DNA of 64,000 bases from Streptomyces sp. Je 1-369 (lineage in GTDB: Bacteria > Actinomycetota > Actinomycetes > Streptomycetales > Streptomycetaceae). Below are positions 41,793 to 51,539 of the stretch, piece after piece. The DNA lies in NCBI RefSeq assembly GCF_026810505.1, contig NZ_CP101750.1:835448-899447 (forward strand). Reading direction: 5' to 3'. The position numbers and the translations under genes were made by a program. The notes below the pieces were generated by a model. It ran no database searches, was not told where the DNA came from, and worked only from the letters and a program-made list of their open reading frames with translations. How positions within the stretch are numbered: the first letter of the stretch is position 1; every line of letters starts with the position of its first letter.

Positions 41793-44156
41793 TTACTTCA
41801 GGCCGCGGTCCAAGGCGTTGAACAGGGTGTTGTTCGATGTGTCTCCCGACATTTCCCAGATCATTCCGCCGAGCAGACCCTTGGACTTGATGTACTGGGT
41901 CTTCTTCTCGATGGACCAGACGTCGTCGAAGGACCACCACTGGCCGTTCGCCCCGGTGTAGCCGTACGTGGAGATGGACTGTTCGTCGTGATGGACGGTC
42001 AGGTTCGGGAAGCTCGCGACGAGGTTGTCGTAGCCGCGTGTGCCCGCCTCCTCCTGGAACTGACCCGGCGCGGCGCCGTTGGCGCTCTGCCATTCGCCGT
42101 GCGCGCCGCCGTCGGCGACCTGCTGCCAGCCGCGCCCGTAGAACGGGAAGCCGATGGTCAGCTTGCGCGGCTTGATGCCCTGGTCGGTGTACGCCTTCAC
42201 GGCGTCGTCGATGCTGAAGTCGGTGGGGTACGGGCTCTGTGCGTCCTTGTAGAGGTTGGCCTGGTGGCCCGTGCGGTTGGGTTCCCAGGAGTTGTCGCTG
42301 CCCGCTCCGTGGAAGTCGTAGCCCTGGACGTTGCCGAAGTCCAGGTACTTGAAGACCTCCTTGAGATCCCAGCCTTCGTTGATCTTCTTGGGGTCGGCCG
42401 GGGTGAAGGCGGTGAGCAGCCGGTGGCTGCCGCCGAGCGCGTCGAGCTGTTGGCGGAACTCGGCGATCAGGGCGGTGTTGTTGGCCTTGTCGTCCGTGCT
42501 CCAGTGGTTGCCGGGGTGGCCGTCCGGCGATCCGGGCCACTCCCAGTCCAGGTCGAAGCCGTCGAAGATGCCCGCGGCGACGCCGTCACCGCCCGCTCCG
42601 TTGTACGCGGGCAGGTTGCCCTTGATGTACATGTCGATGCAGGACTTGACGAACTTCTTCCGCGAGGCGTCCGTCTTGGCGACGTCGGAGAAGTACTTGG
42701 AGTAGGTCCAGCCGCCGAGCGAGACGACCACCTTGAGGTTCGGGTGCTTGGCCTTGAGCTTCTTCAGCTGGTTGAAGTTGCCGCGCAGCTTGCCCCAGCC
42801 GTCGTCGGCGACGCCGTCCACGGACTGCCCGGCGGGGAAGGCCCGGCCGTAGTCGGCCTCGGCGTCCCCGGCCCCGTCGCCCTGGTTGGGGTCCTGGGGG
42901 TTCTGTGTGGTGCCCTTGGTGACGCCGTTGAGGCAGGTGAGGTTCTTGGGGTCGATGTTGGCGAAGGCGTAGTTGATGACGTCGAGCTTGCCCGCGGCGC
43001 CGGACGTCTCCAGGTCCCGGACGAAGTACTGCCGGCCGTAGATGCCCCACTGCACGAAGTAGCCGACCTTGGCGTAACCGCCCTGGCCCACGGCCTCCTT
43101 GGTGGTGACGGGCAGGGTGTTGCTCGGGGGCGACGCGTTGTCCGCCGCGTCCCGTGCCCTGACGGTGAAGGAGTACTCGGTGGCGGGCGTCAGGCCGGCC
43201 ACCGTGCTGGTGAGGGTGTCGGCGGGCAGGCTCTCCACGAGGGTCGTGCCGCGGTAGACGTCGTACGCGGCGACGCGCTGGTTGTCGGTGGCCGCGTCCC
43301 AGGCGAGCTTCACGGTGCTCGAAGTGACGTCACCGGCACGGAGGTTGCGGGGCGGCGTGGGTGGCACCGTGTCGGTCGCCGGGTCCACCGTGGTCGCGCT
43401 GACGGGGGCACTCGGCTCCCCCGTGTTGCCGCGCGTGTCCTTGGCCCGGACGCTGAACTGGTAGGCGGTCGCCGGTTCGAGGCCGCTCACTGTGGCCTGG
43501 GTGGTGGCGCTGGCCGCCACGACGGTGGCGCCGCGCAGCACCTCGTACGAGGCGACGGGGAAGTCCCCCTGTGCGGCCGCCGTCCACTTCAGGCTGACGG
43601 TACGGGCGGTGGCGTCGGCGACACTCAGCCCCGTGGGTGCCTTCGGGGGCACGGCCGCGGTGCCGTCGCACTTGTCGCCGTTGATGAGGCAGCCGGTGGG
43701 CGGCTTGAGCTGGCCGCTGCCGCGGAAGGTGTAGCTGTACGGCTCGGTGTCGCGGCCCGCGGGGACACGGGCGTTGTAGTACGCGGGCGTCACGACGACG
43801 TGCTTGCCCTTGATCTCGGCGGTGCCGTGCGTGTGGTCGCCGATGGTGACGCCGTCGGGCAGGTCGAACTCCAGGGACCAGGTGCTGACCGCGGTGTCGC
43901 CGCTGTTCTTCACGACGAACTTGCCGGTCCAGGACGTGCCGCTGCCCTCGCTGACGAAGGTGGCGGTGAGCTTGGCGGCGGCGACGGCGGGGGCCGCGAG
44001 TGCGGTGAGTCCGGCCAACGCCAGGGCGAACACGGCGAGGACGGCGATGAGGCGCCGGGGGAAGGCCGGGCGGCCATGGGGTCCGGCAGCGGGTCCGGGT
44101 GAGGATCTGCGTTCGGGTCTGCGTACGGCCCTGTCTACGAATCTGCGTAAGGACAC
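41793..44156 (-). CDS. secreted GH18 chitinase with CBM2-like and two FnIII domains
   Basis: 787 aa. A long basic leader and signal peptide ('RRLIAVLAVFALALAGLTALAAPAVAAA') lead to a CBM2-type carbohydrate-binding domain ('KLTATFVSEGSGTSWTGKFVVKNSGDTAVSTWSLEFDLP'), two fibronectin III repeats ('APTGLSVADATARTVSLKWTAA...' and 'PPRNLRAGDVTSSTVKLAWDAA...'), then GH18 with 'KVGYFVQWGIYGRQY' and the catalytic 'FDGFDLDWEWPG', Glu539 as acid. It splits chitin outside the cell. The order CBM-FnIII-FnIII-GH18 resembles ChiC/ChiD-type enzymes of Streptomyces, with an extra FnIII. A DasR-like site lies upstream. Confidence 0.94.
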   Translation of the reverse strand: MSLRRFVDRAVRRPERRSSPGPAAGPHGRPAFPRRLIAVLAVFALALAGLTALAAPAVAAAKLTATFVSEGSGTSWTGKFVVKNSGDTAVSTWSLEFDLPDGVTIGDHTHGTAEIKGKHVVVTPAYYNARVPAGRDTEPYSYTFRGSGQLKPPTGCLINGDKCDGTAAVPPKAPTGLSVADATARTVSLKWTAAAQGDFPVASYEVLRGATVVAASATTQATVSGLEPATAYQFSVRAKDTRGNTGEPSAPVSATTVDPATDTVPPTPPRNLRAGDVTSSTVKLAWDAATDNQRVAAYDVYRGTTLVESLPADTLTSTVAGLTPATEYSFTVRARDAADNASPPSNTLPVTTKEAVGQGGYAKVGYFVQWGIYGRQYFVRDLETSGAAGKLDVINYAFANIDPKNLTCLNGVTKGTTQNPQDPNQGDGAGDAEADYGRAFPAGQSVDGVADDGWGKLRGNFNQLKKLKAKHPNLKVVVSLGGWTYSKYFSDVAKTDASRKKFVKSCIDMYIKGNLPAYNGAGGDGVAAGIFDGFDLDWEWPGSPDGHPGNHWSTDDKANNTALIAEFRQQLDALGGSHRLLTAFTPADPKKINEGWDLKEVFKYLDFGNVQGYDFHGAGSDNSWEPNRTGHQANLYKDAQSPYPTDFSIDDAVKAYTDQGIKPRKLTIGFPFYGRGWQQVADGGAHGEWQSANGAAPGQFQEEAGTRGYDNLVASFPNLTVHHDEQSISTYGYTGANGQWWSFDDVWSIEKKTQYIKSKGLLGGMIWEMSGDTSNNTLFNALDRGLK

Positions 44157-44620
44157 GGCTCTCCTTCATGAGGTGAGGACGCGCTTGCTGCGGTACGGAC
44201 CTTTCAGAGAACCACTGCCCGTGGGCCTGTCAACGCGGACGGGAGGTCGCGCGGACGTACCACCGCGTGACGCCGGGCCCCTCCGCCACGCTCCCGCGTC
44301 CGCAAAGGACCGGCGCAATGGACTGGACCAACTCGACGATATTTTGCCTCGCCTTGACGCCGCAGGTGATCGTTTTGCTACGGGAGCATTGCGGCTCCTA
44401 CGGGAACATTGCGCGCTCCGCGACAGTGTTGCGGCCTCGTGGCGGAAGCGATCAAAAGCTGGCGCGGCCGGTCAGTACGGACCAAGCTGACATTCGCCCC
44501 TTCGCGGCACCGTTCCGTACCCGTACATCCGCAGAAAGCACCACCACACATGTACTCCACCTGTTTGTCCGGCGCCGTTCCGGCGCGTCCCACTTGTGTG
44601 GTGAGGGGGCGGTCCGCGCC
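44157..44620. other. 464-bp divergent gap, chitinase and ABC importer
   Basis: No gene is supported. It contains the candidate DasR site and a region of short repeated words (CGGGAGCATTGC, CGGGAACATTGCG at 44380-44412) that could be operators for the ABC transporter. Confidence 0.45.
44319..44330 (-). promoter_or_regulatory. candidate DasR-type (dre) or chi-box site
   Basis: In the chitinase direction it reads TGGTCCAGTCCA, two mismatches from the core TGGTCTAGACCA bound by DasR, the N-acetylglucosamine-responsive repressor of chitinase genes. It lies about 163 bp upstream of the chitinase start. Confidence 0.55.
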
Positions 44621-45601
44621 GTGCGCTACGTGATGCGCAAGGCGGGTGGCTGGCTCCTGATGATCGCGGTCGCGACCAACGCGACGTACTTCCTGGCCAG
44701 TTGGTTTCTCGACCCGCGATCGAACTTCAAGGAGCTGCGGCCCGCCCGCAGCGAGGCGCAGATCTCCGGCGCCCTCGCCCCGTACAACCTGGACCCCGGC
44801 ATGCCGTTGGTGCAGCGGTGGTGGAACTGGCTCACCTCGGTGACCCTGCACTTCGACTGGGGCCGGTCGCCCACCGGCGTCTCCGTCAACGGCGAAGTCA
44901 GCCACCGCGCCCTCGTCAGCGCCGAGTTGGTCGTCGCGGCCACCATTCTGTCCGTCGCGATCGGGGTCGCGCTCGCCGTCTACACCGCGGCACGCCAGTA
45001 CGGCCCCGCCGACCGCGTCTCACAGGCGATATCCATCGCGCTGTTCAACGTCCCGACGCCCGTCGCGGCGCTCGCCGTGGTGTTCGTCGCCATCTGGCTC
45101 AACCAGCACGCCGGATTCCACTTCCTGTACGTCGCCGGGGAGAATTCGCCCGACGTACAGGGACTGCTCCCGACGATCGGCGACCGCCTCCTGCACCTGA
45201 TCCTGCCGACCCTGACGCTGACACTCATGGGGTACGTGGGCTACCACCTGACGCAGCGGTCCCTGCTGCTCGACACGATCAACTCCGACTTCGTGCGCAC
45301 CGCGCAGGCCACCGGCCTTACCCGTGGCCAGGCCGTCCGGAAGCACGCGCTGCGCGCCGCGCTGATCCCGACGGCGGCGTCCGTGGCGTTCAGCGTGCCC
45401 GCCGTCTTCACCGGCGCCGTCATCACCGAAACGATCTTCGGTTGGAACGGCATGGGCCGCTACTTCATCCAGACCATCAGCAAGAACGACGTGCACGGCA
45501 CGGTCGCGACGGCCGCGTTCGCCGCGGTGCTCACCGCGATCGGCGCGATCCTCGCGGACATCGCCACGGTCTTCCTCGACCCGAGAGTGCGGGTGAACTG
45601 A
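44621..45601 (+). CDS. oligopeptide-type ABC transporter permease (DppB-like)
   Basis: 326 aa from GTG 44621 (GTG 44630 or ATG 44633 also possible). One N-terminal helix ('AGGWLLMIAVATNATYFLASWFLDPR') is followed by a large external loop and five more helices. The BPD_transp_1 EAA loop reads 'FVRTAQATGLTRGQAVRKHALRAALIPTA', where the ATPase docks. It forms the channel with the next gene's product. One base separates its stop from the next ATG. It imports peptides or a related solute across the membrane. Confidence 0.9.
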   Translation: MRYVMRKAGGWLLMIAVATNATYFLASWFLDPRSNFKELRPARSEAQISGALAPYNLDPGMPLVQRWWNWLTSVTLHFDWGRSPTGVSVNGEVSHRALVSAELVVAATILSVAIGVALAVYTAARQYGPADRVSQAISIALFNVPTPVAALAVVFVAIWLNQHAGFHFLYVAGENSPDVQGLLPTIGDRLLHLILPTLTLTLMGYVGYHLTQRSLLLDTINSDFVRTAQATGLTRGQAVRKHALRAALIPTAASVAFSVPAVFTGAVITETIFGWNGMGRYFIQTISKNDVHGTVATAAFAAVLTAIGAILADIATVFLDPRVRVN

Positions 45602-45602
45602 C

Positions 45603-46538
45603 ATGGCGACCGTGACCGATCCCGATACCCATGCCGAGACCGACAGCGGCACCGTTGCCGTCCGGCCGCGCGGAGAGCTCGGGCGCGGGCGGCTCTACCT
45701 GCGTCGTTTCGTGCGCAACCGCCTCGCCGTCGCCGGTGTCGTGATCTTCGCGCTGCTCGTGCTGTTCAGCGTTGTCGGCGGCCTTTTCACGTCCTACACC
45801 CACACCGACGCCGACTTCACCGCCCTCACCCAGCCGCCGAGCGACGTGCACTGGTTCGGCACCAACCAGGGCGGCAACGACATCTACGCCAGTGCGGTGC
45901 ACGGTCTGCGGCGGTCGCTCGTGATCGCCGTGAGCGTGTCCGTCCTGACGGTCGTCGTCGCCGCGGTCGTCGGTGCGAGCGCCGCGTACTTCGGCGGCCG
46001 GGTGGAGCGGCTGACGCTCGCCGTCATCCACTTCCTGCTGATCGTCCCCTCGTTCCTCATCCTCGCGCTGGTGTCCAACCGCCTGGCCGGTGACTGGCGC
46101 GCCCTCATCCTCGTACTCACCCTGTTCGGCTGGATGTCCACGGCCCGCGTCATCTGGTCCGTCTCGACGTCGCTGCGTGAACGGGACTACGTGACGGCGG
46201 CGGAGTTCATGGGCGTACGCCCCCTGCGCATCATCCTGCGCCACATCATCCCCAACCTCGGCTCCTTGCTCATCATCAACCTGACGCTCGGCGTCGTGAC
46301 GACCGTGCTCAGTGAGACCGCGCTCTCGTTCCTCGGGTTCGGCGTCCACACGCCGGATGTCTCCCTCGGCACGATGCTCGCGGACGGTGCGGCCACCATC
46401 ACCAGCGCACCCTGGCTCTTCGCCTTTCCGGCGGGCCTCGTCGTACTGCTCACCGTGTCGATGACCTTCATCGGCGACGGGCTGCGCGACGCCCTCGACC
46501 CCACCTCTGTGACCGGCGCGGCGGGAGGCCGACGATGA
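45603..46538 (+). CDS. oligopeptide-type ABC transporter permease (DppC-like)
   Basis: 311 aa. N-terminal OppC_N helix ('RNRLAVAGVVIFALLVLFSVVGGLF') then 'HWFGTNQGGNDIYASAVHGLRRSLVIAVSV', the usual DppC 'GTDxxGRD' loop variant, and an EAA loop 'YVTAAEFMGVRPLRIILRHIIPNLGSLLII'. About six membrane segments. Stop overlaps the ATPase start as ATGA. Second permease of the heterodimeric channel. Confidence 0.92.
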   Translation: MATVTDPDTHAETDSGTVAVRPRGELGRGRLYLRRFVRNRLAVAGVVIFALLVLFSVVGGLFTSYTHTDADFTALTQPPSDVHWFGTNQGGNDIYASAVHGLRRSLVIAVSVSVLTVVVAAVVGASAAYFGGRVERLTLAVIHFLLIVPSFLILALVSNRLAGDWRALILVLTLFGWMSTARVIWSVSTSLRERDYVTAAEFMGVRPLRIILRHIIPNLGSLLIINLTLGVVTTVLSETALSFLGFGVHTPDVSLGTMLADGAATITSAPWLFAFPAGLVVLLTVSMTFIGDGLRDALDPTSVTGAAGGRR

Positions 46539-48667
46539 CACTCACCACGACTTCGCGCGACGAGGTCTCCTCCGTGGGCGCCGCCGCCCCCGTGCTGTCC
46601 GTACGGGACCTGCGGATCTCCTTCCCCTCCGAGGCCGGGCCCGTCGAAGCGGTGCGCGGCGTCAGCTTCGATCTGCTGCCGGGGCGCACCCTCGGCATCG
46701 TCGGCGAGTCCGGCTCGGGCAAGTCGGCGACCGCGATGGGCATCATGGGGCTGCTGCCGCCCACCGCCGACCTGCGCGGTCAGGTCCGCCTCGGCGACCA
46801 GGACCTGACGGGCCTCGACGACCGAGCGCTGTCGCGGGTACGGGGCGCATCCATCGGCATGGTCTTCCAGGACCCCCTGTCCGCGCTCACCCCCATCTTC
46901 TCCGTGGGCCGACTGCTCTCGGACGCGCTGCGGGTCCACCAGAACCTGACGAAGAGGGCGGCCTGGGAGCAGGCCGTCGAACTCCTCGACCTCGTCGGCA
47001 TCCCCGACGCGCGGGGCCGGGCCGCGTCCTTCCCCCACGAGTTCTCCGGCGGCATGCGCCAGCGCGTGGTCATCGCCATGGCGATCGCCAACCGGCCGCG
47101 TGTGCTGGTGGCCGACGAGCCCACGACCGCGCTCGACGTCACCGTGCAGGCGCAGATCCTCGACGTACTGCGTCTCGCGCAGCGGGAGACCGGCGCGGGG
47201 CTCGTCCTGATCACCCATGACCTCGGCGTCGTGGCGGGCCATGCGGACGACGTCGCCGTCATGTACGCGGGGCGCTTCGTGGAGAAGGCGGACGTGCACG
47301 CGCTGTTCCGCAGGCCGACGATGCCGTACACCGCGCGGCTCCTGGCCGCGGTGCCGAGGGTGGACGGCGGCGTCCGTCGTCCCCTCGTCCCCATCGGCGG
47401 CGAGCCGCCCGCCCTGTCGGGTCTGCCCGGCGGCTGCCCCTTCGCGAGCCGGTGCGCCGTCGCACTCGACGCGTGCCGCGCGGACGAACCGGGGCTGCGC
47501 CACGTCGCGGGGCACGGGGATGTGGCGTGCCTGCGGGCGGCCGAGATCGCGGACGGCACGGTGGATCCGGCCGGGATCGGTGACGGCAGGCCCGGTTCGG
47601 ACGGCGGCGTCGTGCCCGTCGGGCGGGAGGGGGACCTCGGGCGTGCCGTGGGCGGCGATGTGGTGCTGCGCGTCGAGGACCTCGTCAAGACGTTCCCCGT
47701 CACCAAGGGTGCGTTCATCAAGCGCAAGGTCGGCACGCTGCACGCGGTCAACGGGGTCGGCTTCGAGCTGCGCGCCGGAGAGACGCTGGGCCTGGTGGGC
47801 GAGTCGGGCAGCGGCAAGACGACGACGCTGATGGAGATCCTGCGGCTGCGCCGACCGGAGGGCGGGCGGATCGAGATCGGGGGCAGGGAGGTCGGTACAG
47901 CGGCGGGCACGGATGCCGTCGCCGGTCGGCGCGGGCGCACCCTGCGGCACGACGTGCAGATCGTCATGCAGGACCCGACGGGCGCCCTGGATCCGCGTCT
48001 CACCGTGCACCAGTTGCTCGCCGAACCCCTGCGCGCCGTCGGGCGCGACCGCGACGCCATCCGGTCCCGCGTCCACGAGCTGCTGACGCTCGTCGGTCTC
48101 GACCCCGCGGTGAGCGACCGCTTCCCGGCCGCGCTCTCCGGTGGCCAGCGCCAACGCGTCGGCATCGCCCGCGCCCTGGCCACCGACCCGAAACTGCTCG
48201 CCCTCGACGAGCCGCTCTCCGCCCTGGACGTATCGGTGCAGGCCGGGGTGATCAATCTGCTCGGGCGGCTCAAGCATGAGCTGGGGCTCGCCTATCTCAT
48301 GGTCGCCCACGACCTGGCCGTGGTCCGGTACATCTGCGACCGCATCGCGGTGATGTACCTGGGGCACATCGTCGAGTCCGGCGACACGGAGACGCTCTTC
48401 TCCGATCCGAAGCACCCGTACACACGCGCGCTCCTGTCAGCGATCCCGGTCCCCGACCCGGAGCGCGAACGCGCCCGTGAACGGATCGTCCTGGAGGGCG
48501 AGCAGCCGCGCGCCACGGACCTGCCGCGCGGCTGCGTGTTCGTCGACCGCTGCCCCCTGTACCGGTCCGCCGACGACGACGTCCGGGAGCGCTGCCGTAC
48601 GGAGCGGCCCGCGACCAGGTCGGTGCCGGGGCAGCGGACGCACGCGTACGCCTGCCACGCCGCGTAG
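46535..48667 (+). CDS. fused double ABC ATPase (DppD-DppF-like)
   Basis: 710 aa with two nucleotide-binding domains in one chain. NBD1: Walker A 'GESGSGKSATAMG', signature 'FSGGMRQRVVIAMA', Walker B 'VLVADEPTTALDVT', oligopeptide C-tail 'GCPFASRCAVALDACRADEPGLRHV'. NBD2: 'GESGSGKTTTLME', 'LSGGQRQRVGIARAL', 'LLALDEPLSALDVS', 'GCVFVDRCPLYRSADDDVRERC'. The paired Cys-rich tails are the oligo_HPY motif of peptide transporters. It powers uptake. Fusion is common in actinomycetes. Confidence 0.95.
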   Translation: MTLTTTSRDEVSSVGAAAPVLSVRDLRISFPSEAGPVEAVRGVSFDLLPGRTLGIVGESGSGKSATAMGIMGLLPPTADLRGQVRLGDQDLTGLDDRALSRVRGASIGMVFQDPLSALTPIFSVGRLLSDALRVHQNLTKRAAWEQAVELLDLVGIPDARGRAASFPHEFSGGMRQRVVIAMAIANRPRVLVADEPTTALDVTVQAQILDVLRLAQRETGAGLVLITHDLGVVAGHADDVAVMYAGRFVEKADVHALFRRPTMPYTARLLAAVPRVDGGVRRPLVPIGGEPPALSGLPGGCPFASRCAVALDACRADEPGLRHVAGHGDVACLRAAEIADGTVDPAGIGDGRPGSDGGVVPVGREGDLGRAVGGDVVLRVEDLVKTFPVTKGAFIKRKVGTLHAVNGVGFELRAGETLGLVGESGSGKTTTLMEILRLRRPEGGRIEIGGREVGTAAGTDAVAGRRGRTLRHDVQIVMQDPTGALDPRLTVHQLLAEPLRAVGRDRDAIRSRVHELLTLVGLDPAVSDRFPAALSGGQRQRVGIARALATDPKLLALDEPLSALDVSVQAGVINLLGRLKHELGLAYLMVAHDLAVVRYICDRIAVMYLGHIVESGDTETLFSDPKHPYTRALLSAIPVPDPERERARERIVLEGEQPRATDLPRGCVFVDRCPLYRSADDDVRERCRTERPATRSVPGQRTHAYACHAA

Positions 48668-48758
48668 CCGACGCCCGATCCCTCGGGCCCCCGGACGCCC
48701 GTTCCCGCTCCTGCCTTCACCACCTCTACCTTCGACTTCGACCCAAGGACCCTCCCCC

Positions 48759-50444
48759 ATGCGCGCAAGACTCGCCCTCCCCGTCGCCCTCGTGGCAGCC
48801 ATCTCCGTCACCGCCACCGCATGCCAGTCCCCGTCCGGCGACGGCACCGCCCGTTCCGGTTCGAGGAGCACCTCGTCCACCGCTTCGGGAGCCGCCGACT
48901 ACAACCCGACGGCGTACGACAAGCTCAGGGACGGCGGGACCTATACGACAGCGGGGACGTTCGACGAGCAGGGCAATCCGTTCCACGTCAATGCCACGCT
49001 GACGGCGTCCCGGGTGTGGGCCTGGTACAACGCGAACGCGATCACCTTCTCGCCGACCGGTGAAGTGCGGTACAACCGGGACTACTTCAGCGATGTGAAG
49101 GTCTCCGTCGGGGACGACGGCAATCAGAAGGTCGTCCTGACGATCAACAAGAAGGCCACCTTCAACGACGGAACACCGATCGACTGGACCGCGATCGAGG
49201 CCACCTGGCAGGCCAACAACGGCTCCGACGAGGACTACGCGGCCTCGACCACCGACGGCTATGAACAGATCACCGACGTCGCGCGCGGCAAGGACGACAA
49301 GCAGGCCGTCATCACCTTCAAGGGCGTCAACGCCTCCTGGCCGAGCCTGTTCACCACGTTCCTGCATCCGAAGGCTGCGAAGCTCGACCAGTTCAACAAG
49401 GCGTACGTGAAGAAGGCGCATCCCGAGTGGGGCGCGGGCCCGTACACGGTCGGCAAGTGGGACACCCACTCGGGCAACATCACGTTCGTCCGCAACGCGA
49501 AGTGGTGGGGCAGGAAGGGCAAGCTCGACAAGCGTGTCTACGTGAACCTGGAGTCGACCGCGGCGGTCAACGCCTTCAAGAACGGCCAGCTCGACTATGT
49601 CTCCGCGGTCGACGCCGAGAGCCTGAAGCAGCTGAAGGGGCTCAAAGGCACGGAGATCCGGAGCGGCGGCAGCCCGTTCGAGTACTCGCTGTACTTCAAC
49701 ACCAAGTCCGCCGTCCTCGGGGACAGGACGGTGCGCAAGGCGATCCAGGAAAGCGTCGACCGCGGCCAGCTCGCGAAGATCCAGTTCCAGGGCCTGGACT
49801 ACGAGGAGCCGCTGCCCGGCTCGTCCTTGCTCTACAGCTTCCAGAAGGGGTACGAGGACAACGTATCGGCTGTCCTGAAGTACGGGCCCGACCGGGCGAA
49901 GAAGGAGCTCGACGCGGCGGGCTGGAAGCCCGGGGGCGACGGGATCCGGGCGAAGGGCGGCAAGAAGCTCGAGGTCGGGTACACGCTGATGGGCGACGAC
50001 CCGCTGGGCAAGGCGACGGCCGGCGCGCTCGCCGCGATGCTGAAGCAGTCCGGCATCCGCCTCACCATCGAGAAGGCCGACCAGGCGGACTTCTCCAGCA
50101 TCCTCAGTGAGCGGAAGTTCGACCTGTTCCTCTCGGGCAACCGCTCCATGGACCCCTTCGGGGCCCGCTACCTCTGCGAGATGTACTGCTCGGACCGCGA
50201 CTCCAACCTCACGGGCGCCGGGTCCCCAGAACTGGACAAGGAGATCCGCGCCACGAGCGACATCGCCGATCCGGACAAGCAGGCAACGGCGGCGAACAAG
50301 GTCGAACGCAAGGCCCTCCAGGACTACGCCAGGCTCCCCCTCTACAGCGGCCCGTCGACGTACAGCGTCAAGAAGGGCCTGGCCAACGTGGGCGCGACCA
50401 TCTTCCACAATCCGCTGCCCGAGACGGTGGGCTGGGAGAAGTAG
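48759..50444 (+). CDS. extracellular solute-binding lipoprotein of the peptide ABC importer (SBP_bac_5)
   Basis: 561 aa. Lipoprotein signal 'MRARLALPVALVAAISVTATAC' with the lipid Cys22 after VTATA, then a Ser/Gly-rich linker. Family 5 features: 'YDKLRDGGTYTTAG', 'TINKKATFNDGTPIDWTAIEATWQANNG', 'YTVGKWDTHSGNITFVRNAKWWG', 'NTKSAVLGDRTVRKAIQESVDRGQLAKI'. It captures peptides or a peptide-like ligand outside. AAGGA stands ahead of ATG 48759. The 3' end overlaps the convergent LysR gene by 77 bp. Confidence 0.93.
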   Translation: MRARLALPVALVAAISVTATACQSPSGDGTARSGSRSTSSTASGAADYNPTAYDKLRDGGTYTTAGTFDEQGNPFHVNATLTASRVWAWYNANAITFSPTGEVRYNRDYFSDVKVSVGDDGNQKVVLTINKKATFNDGTPIDWTAIEATWQANNGSDEDYAASTTDGYEQITDVARGKDDKQAVITFKGVNASWPSLFTTFLHPKAAKLDQFNKAYVKKAHPEWGAGPYTVGKWDTHSGNITFVRNAKWWGRKGKLDKRVYVNLESTAAVNAFKNGQLDYVSAVDAESLKQLKGLKGTEIRSGGSPFEYSLYFNTKSAVLGDRTVRKAIQESVDRGQLAKIQFQGLDYEEPLPGSSLLYSFQKGYEDNVSAVLKYGPDRAKKELDAAGWKPGGDGIRAKGGKKLEVGYTLMGDDPLGKATAGALAAMLKQSGIRLTIEKADQADFSSILSERKFDLFLSGNRSMDPFGARYLCEMYCSDRDSNLTGAGSPELDKEIRATSDIADPDKQATAANKVERKALQDYARLPLYSGPSTYSVKKGLANVGATIFHNPLPETVGWEK

Positions 50445-51390
50445 AGGTCCTGCTCTCGGTCCACGCCGGTGTCCAGGTTCCGGTGTCGGGGCGTCCCGGG
50501 TAGGCCGCGGTGAGGTGGTCGCGGAGGGCTGTCAGGGCCGGGTGGGGGTTGTCGGGGCGCCAGATGAGGGCGTGGATGTAGACGGGGGTCGGGTCCCTGA
50601 GGGGGATGCGGCGCAGGTCGTGGCCCGCGGGCCAGACCAGGGGGGTCTGTTCGCTGACGAAGGTGCCCAGGGTCGTGGAGTTGGCGATGGTGTCGAGCAG
50701 GGGCTCGATGCCGAAGTCCGGGCCGACCGGGTCGACGGTGAAGCCGAAGGTGGCGGCGAGTTCGTCGTAGTAGGCCGCCCACTCGGTGCCCGGCAGGTTG
50801 CCGGGCATCCAGATGCGGTGGCCGGCGAGCTGGGCGGGGCGGATCGCGGGGGCGTCGGCGAACTCGTGGTCCGGGCCCGTGAACAGGTGCAGCGGCTCGT
50901 CGAGGACGGGGGTGGCTTCGACGCCGGGCGGGAGCCGCTGGCCCGGCATCGTGACAGCGCGGAACGTCGCGTCGATGACTCCGTCGCGTACCGCGGCCAG
51001 CGCCGTGGCGGAGTCGAACAGCGTCACGACGTCCAGTTCGGTGTCGGGGTGGGCGCGGTGGAATCCGCGCAGCAGACCGACCAGGGAGAGCCGACGGCCG
51101 ATCACGTCGACACGGAGCGCGCGGTGCCCCGGTTGCACGGAGGCGACGGCACGTTCCGCGGCCCGGAGAAATGCCCGGGCGTGGGGCAGGAATGCCTGCC
51201 CGTCGATGGTCGGCTTCGCTCCGCGCGCATCACGCGTGAACAGCTGGACGCCCAGTTCCTTTTCCAGTGCGGCCACACGCTTCGACACCGCCTGCGGGGT
51301 GACCGACAGGTCGACGGCGGCTTCTTGGAACTGCTCCGCCTCCACTACGGCGATGTAGGTGCGCACAGCGGTGACGTCCATGCCTCCCAT
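50368..51390 (-). CDS. LysR-family regulator
   Basis: 340 aa from ATG 51390 (51381 is also possible). HTH: 'DVTAVRTYIAVVEAEQFQEAAVDLSVTPQAVSKRVAALEKELGVQLFTRDARGAKPTIDG'. The effector domain starts near 90 ('HRALRVDVIGRRLSLVGLLRGF'). The last 35 residues, low-complexity Ser/Arg/Pro, are encoded opposite the end of the peptide-binding-protein gene and may be unnecessary. It is divergent from the acetyltransferase at 51540, probably its target. Confidence 0.9.
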   Translation of the reverse strand: MGGMDVTAVRTYIAVVEAEQFQEAAVDLSVTPQAVSKRVAALEKELGVQLFTRDARGAKPTIDGQAFLPHARAFLRAAERAVASVQPGHRALRVDVIGRRLSLVGLLRGFHRAHPDTELDVVTLFDSATALAAVRDGVIDATFRAVTMPGQRLPPGVEATPVLDEPLHLFTGPDHEFADAPAIRPAQLAGHRIWMPGNLPGTEWAAYYDELAATFGFTVDPVGPDFGIEPLLDTIANSTTLGTFVSEQTPLVWPAGHDLRRIPLRDPTPVYIHALIWRPDNPHPALTALRDHLTAAYPGRPDTGTWTPAWTESRTSTSPSPPSRAADCGRWSRPRWPGPS

Positions 51391-51539
51391 CCTAGGCGGA
51401 CAACCAAGTGTTGTTCCTGTGCGTATCGGTTGTTGCTTGATGCCTGTGCGGGGCGGTCTGTTCTATGGGGCCGGTCAACCTTTGGTTGGTCACCCCATCG
51501 CTCGGAGGGCCTTGTGCCCTGCCCTCGTGAGGAGTCCTC

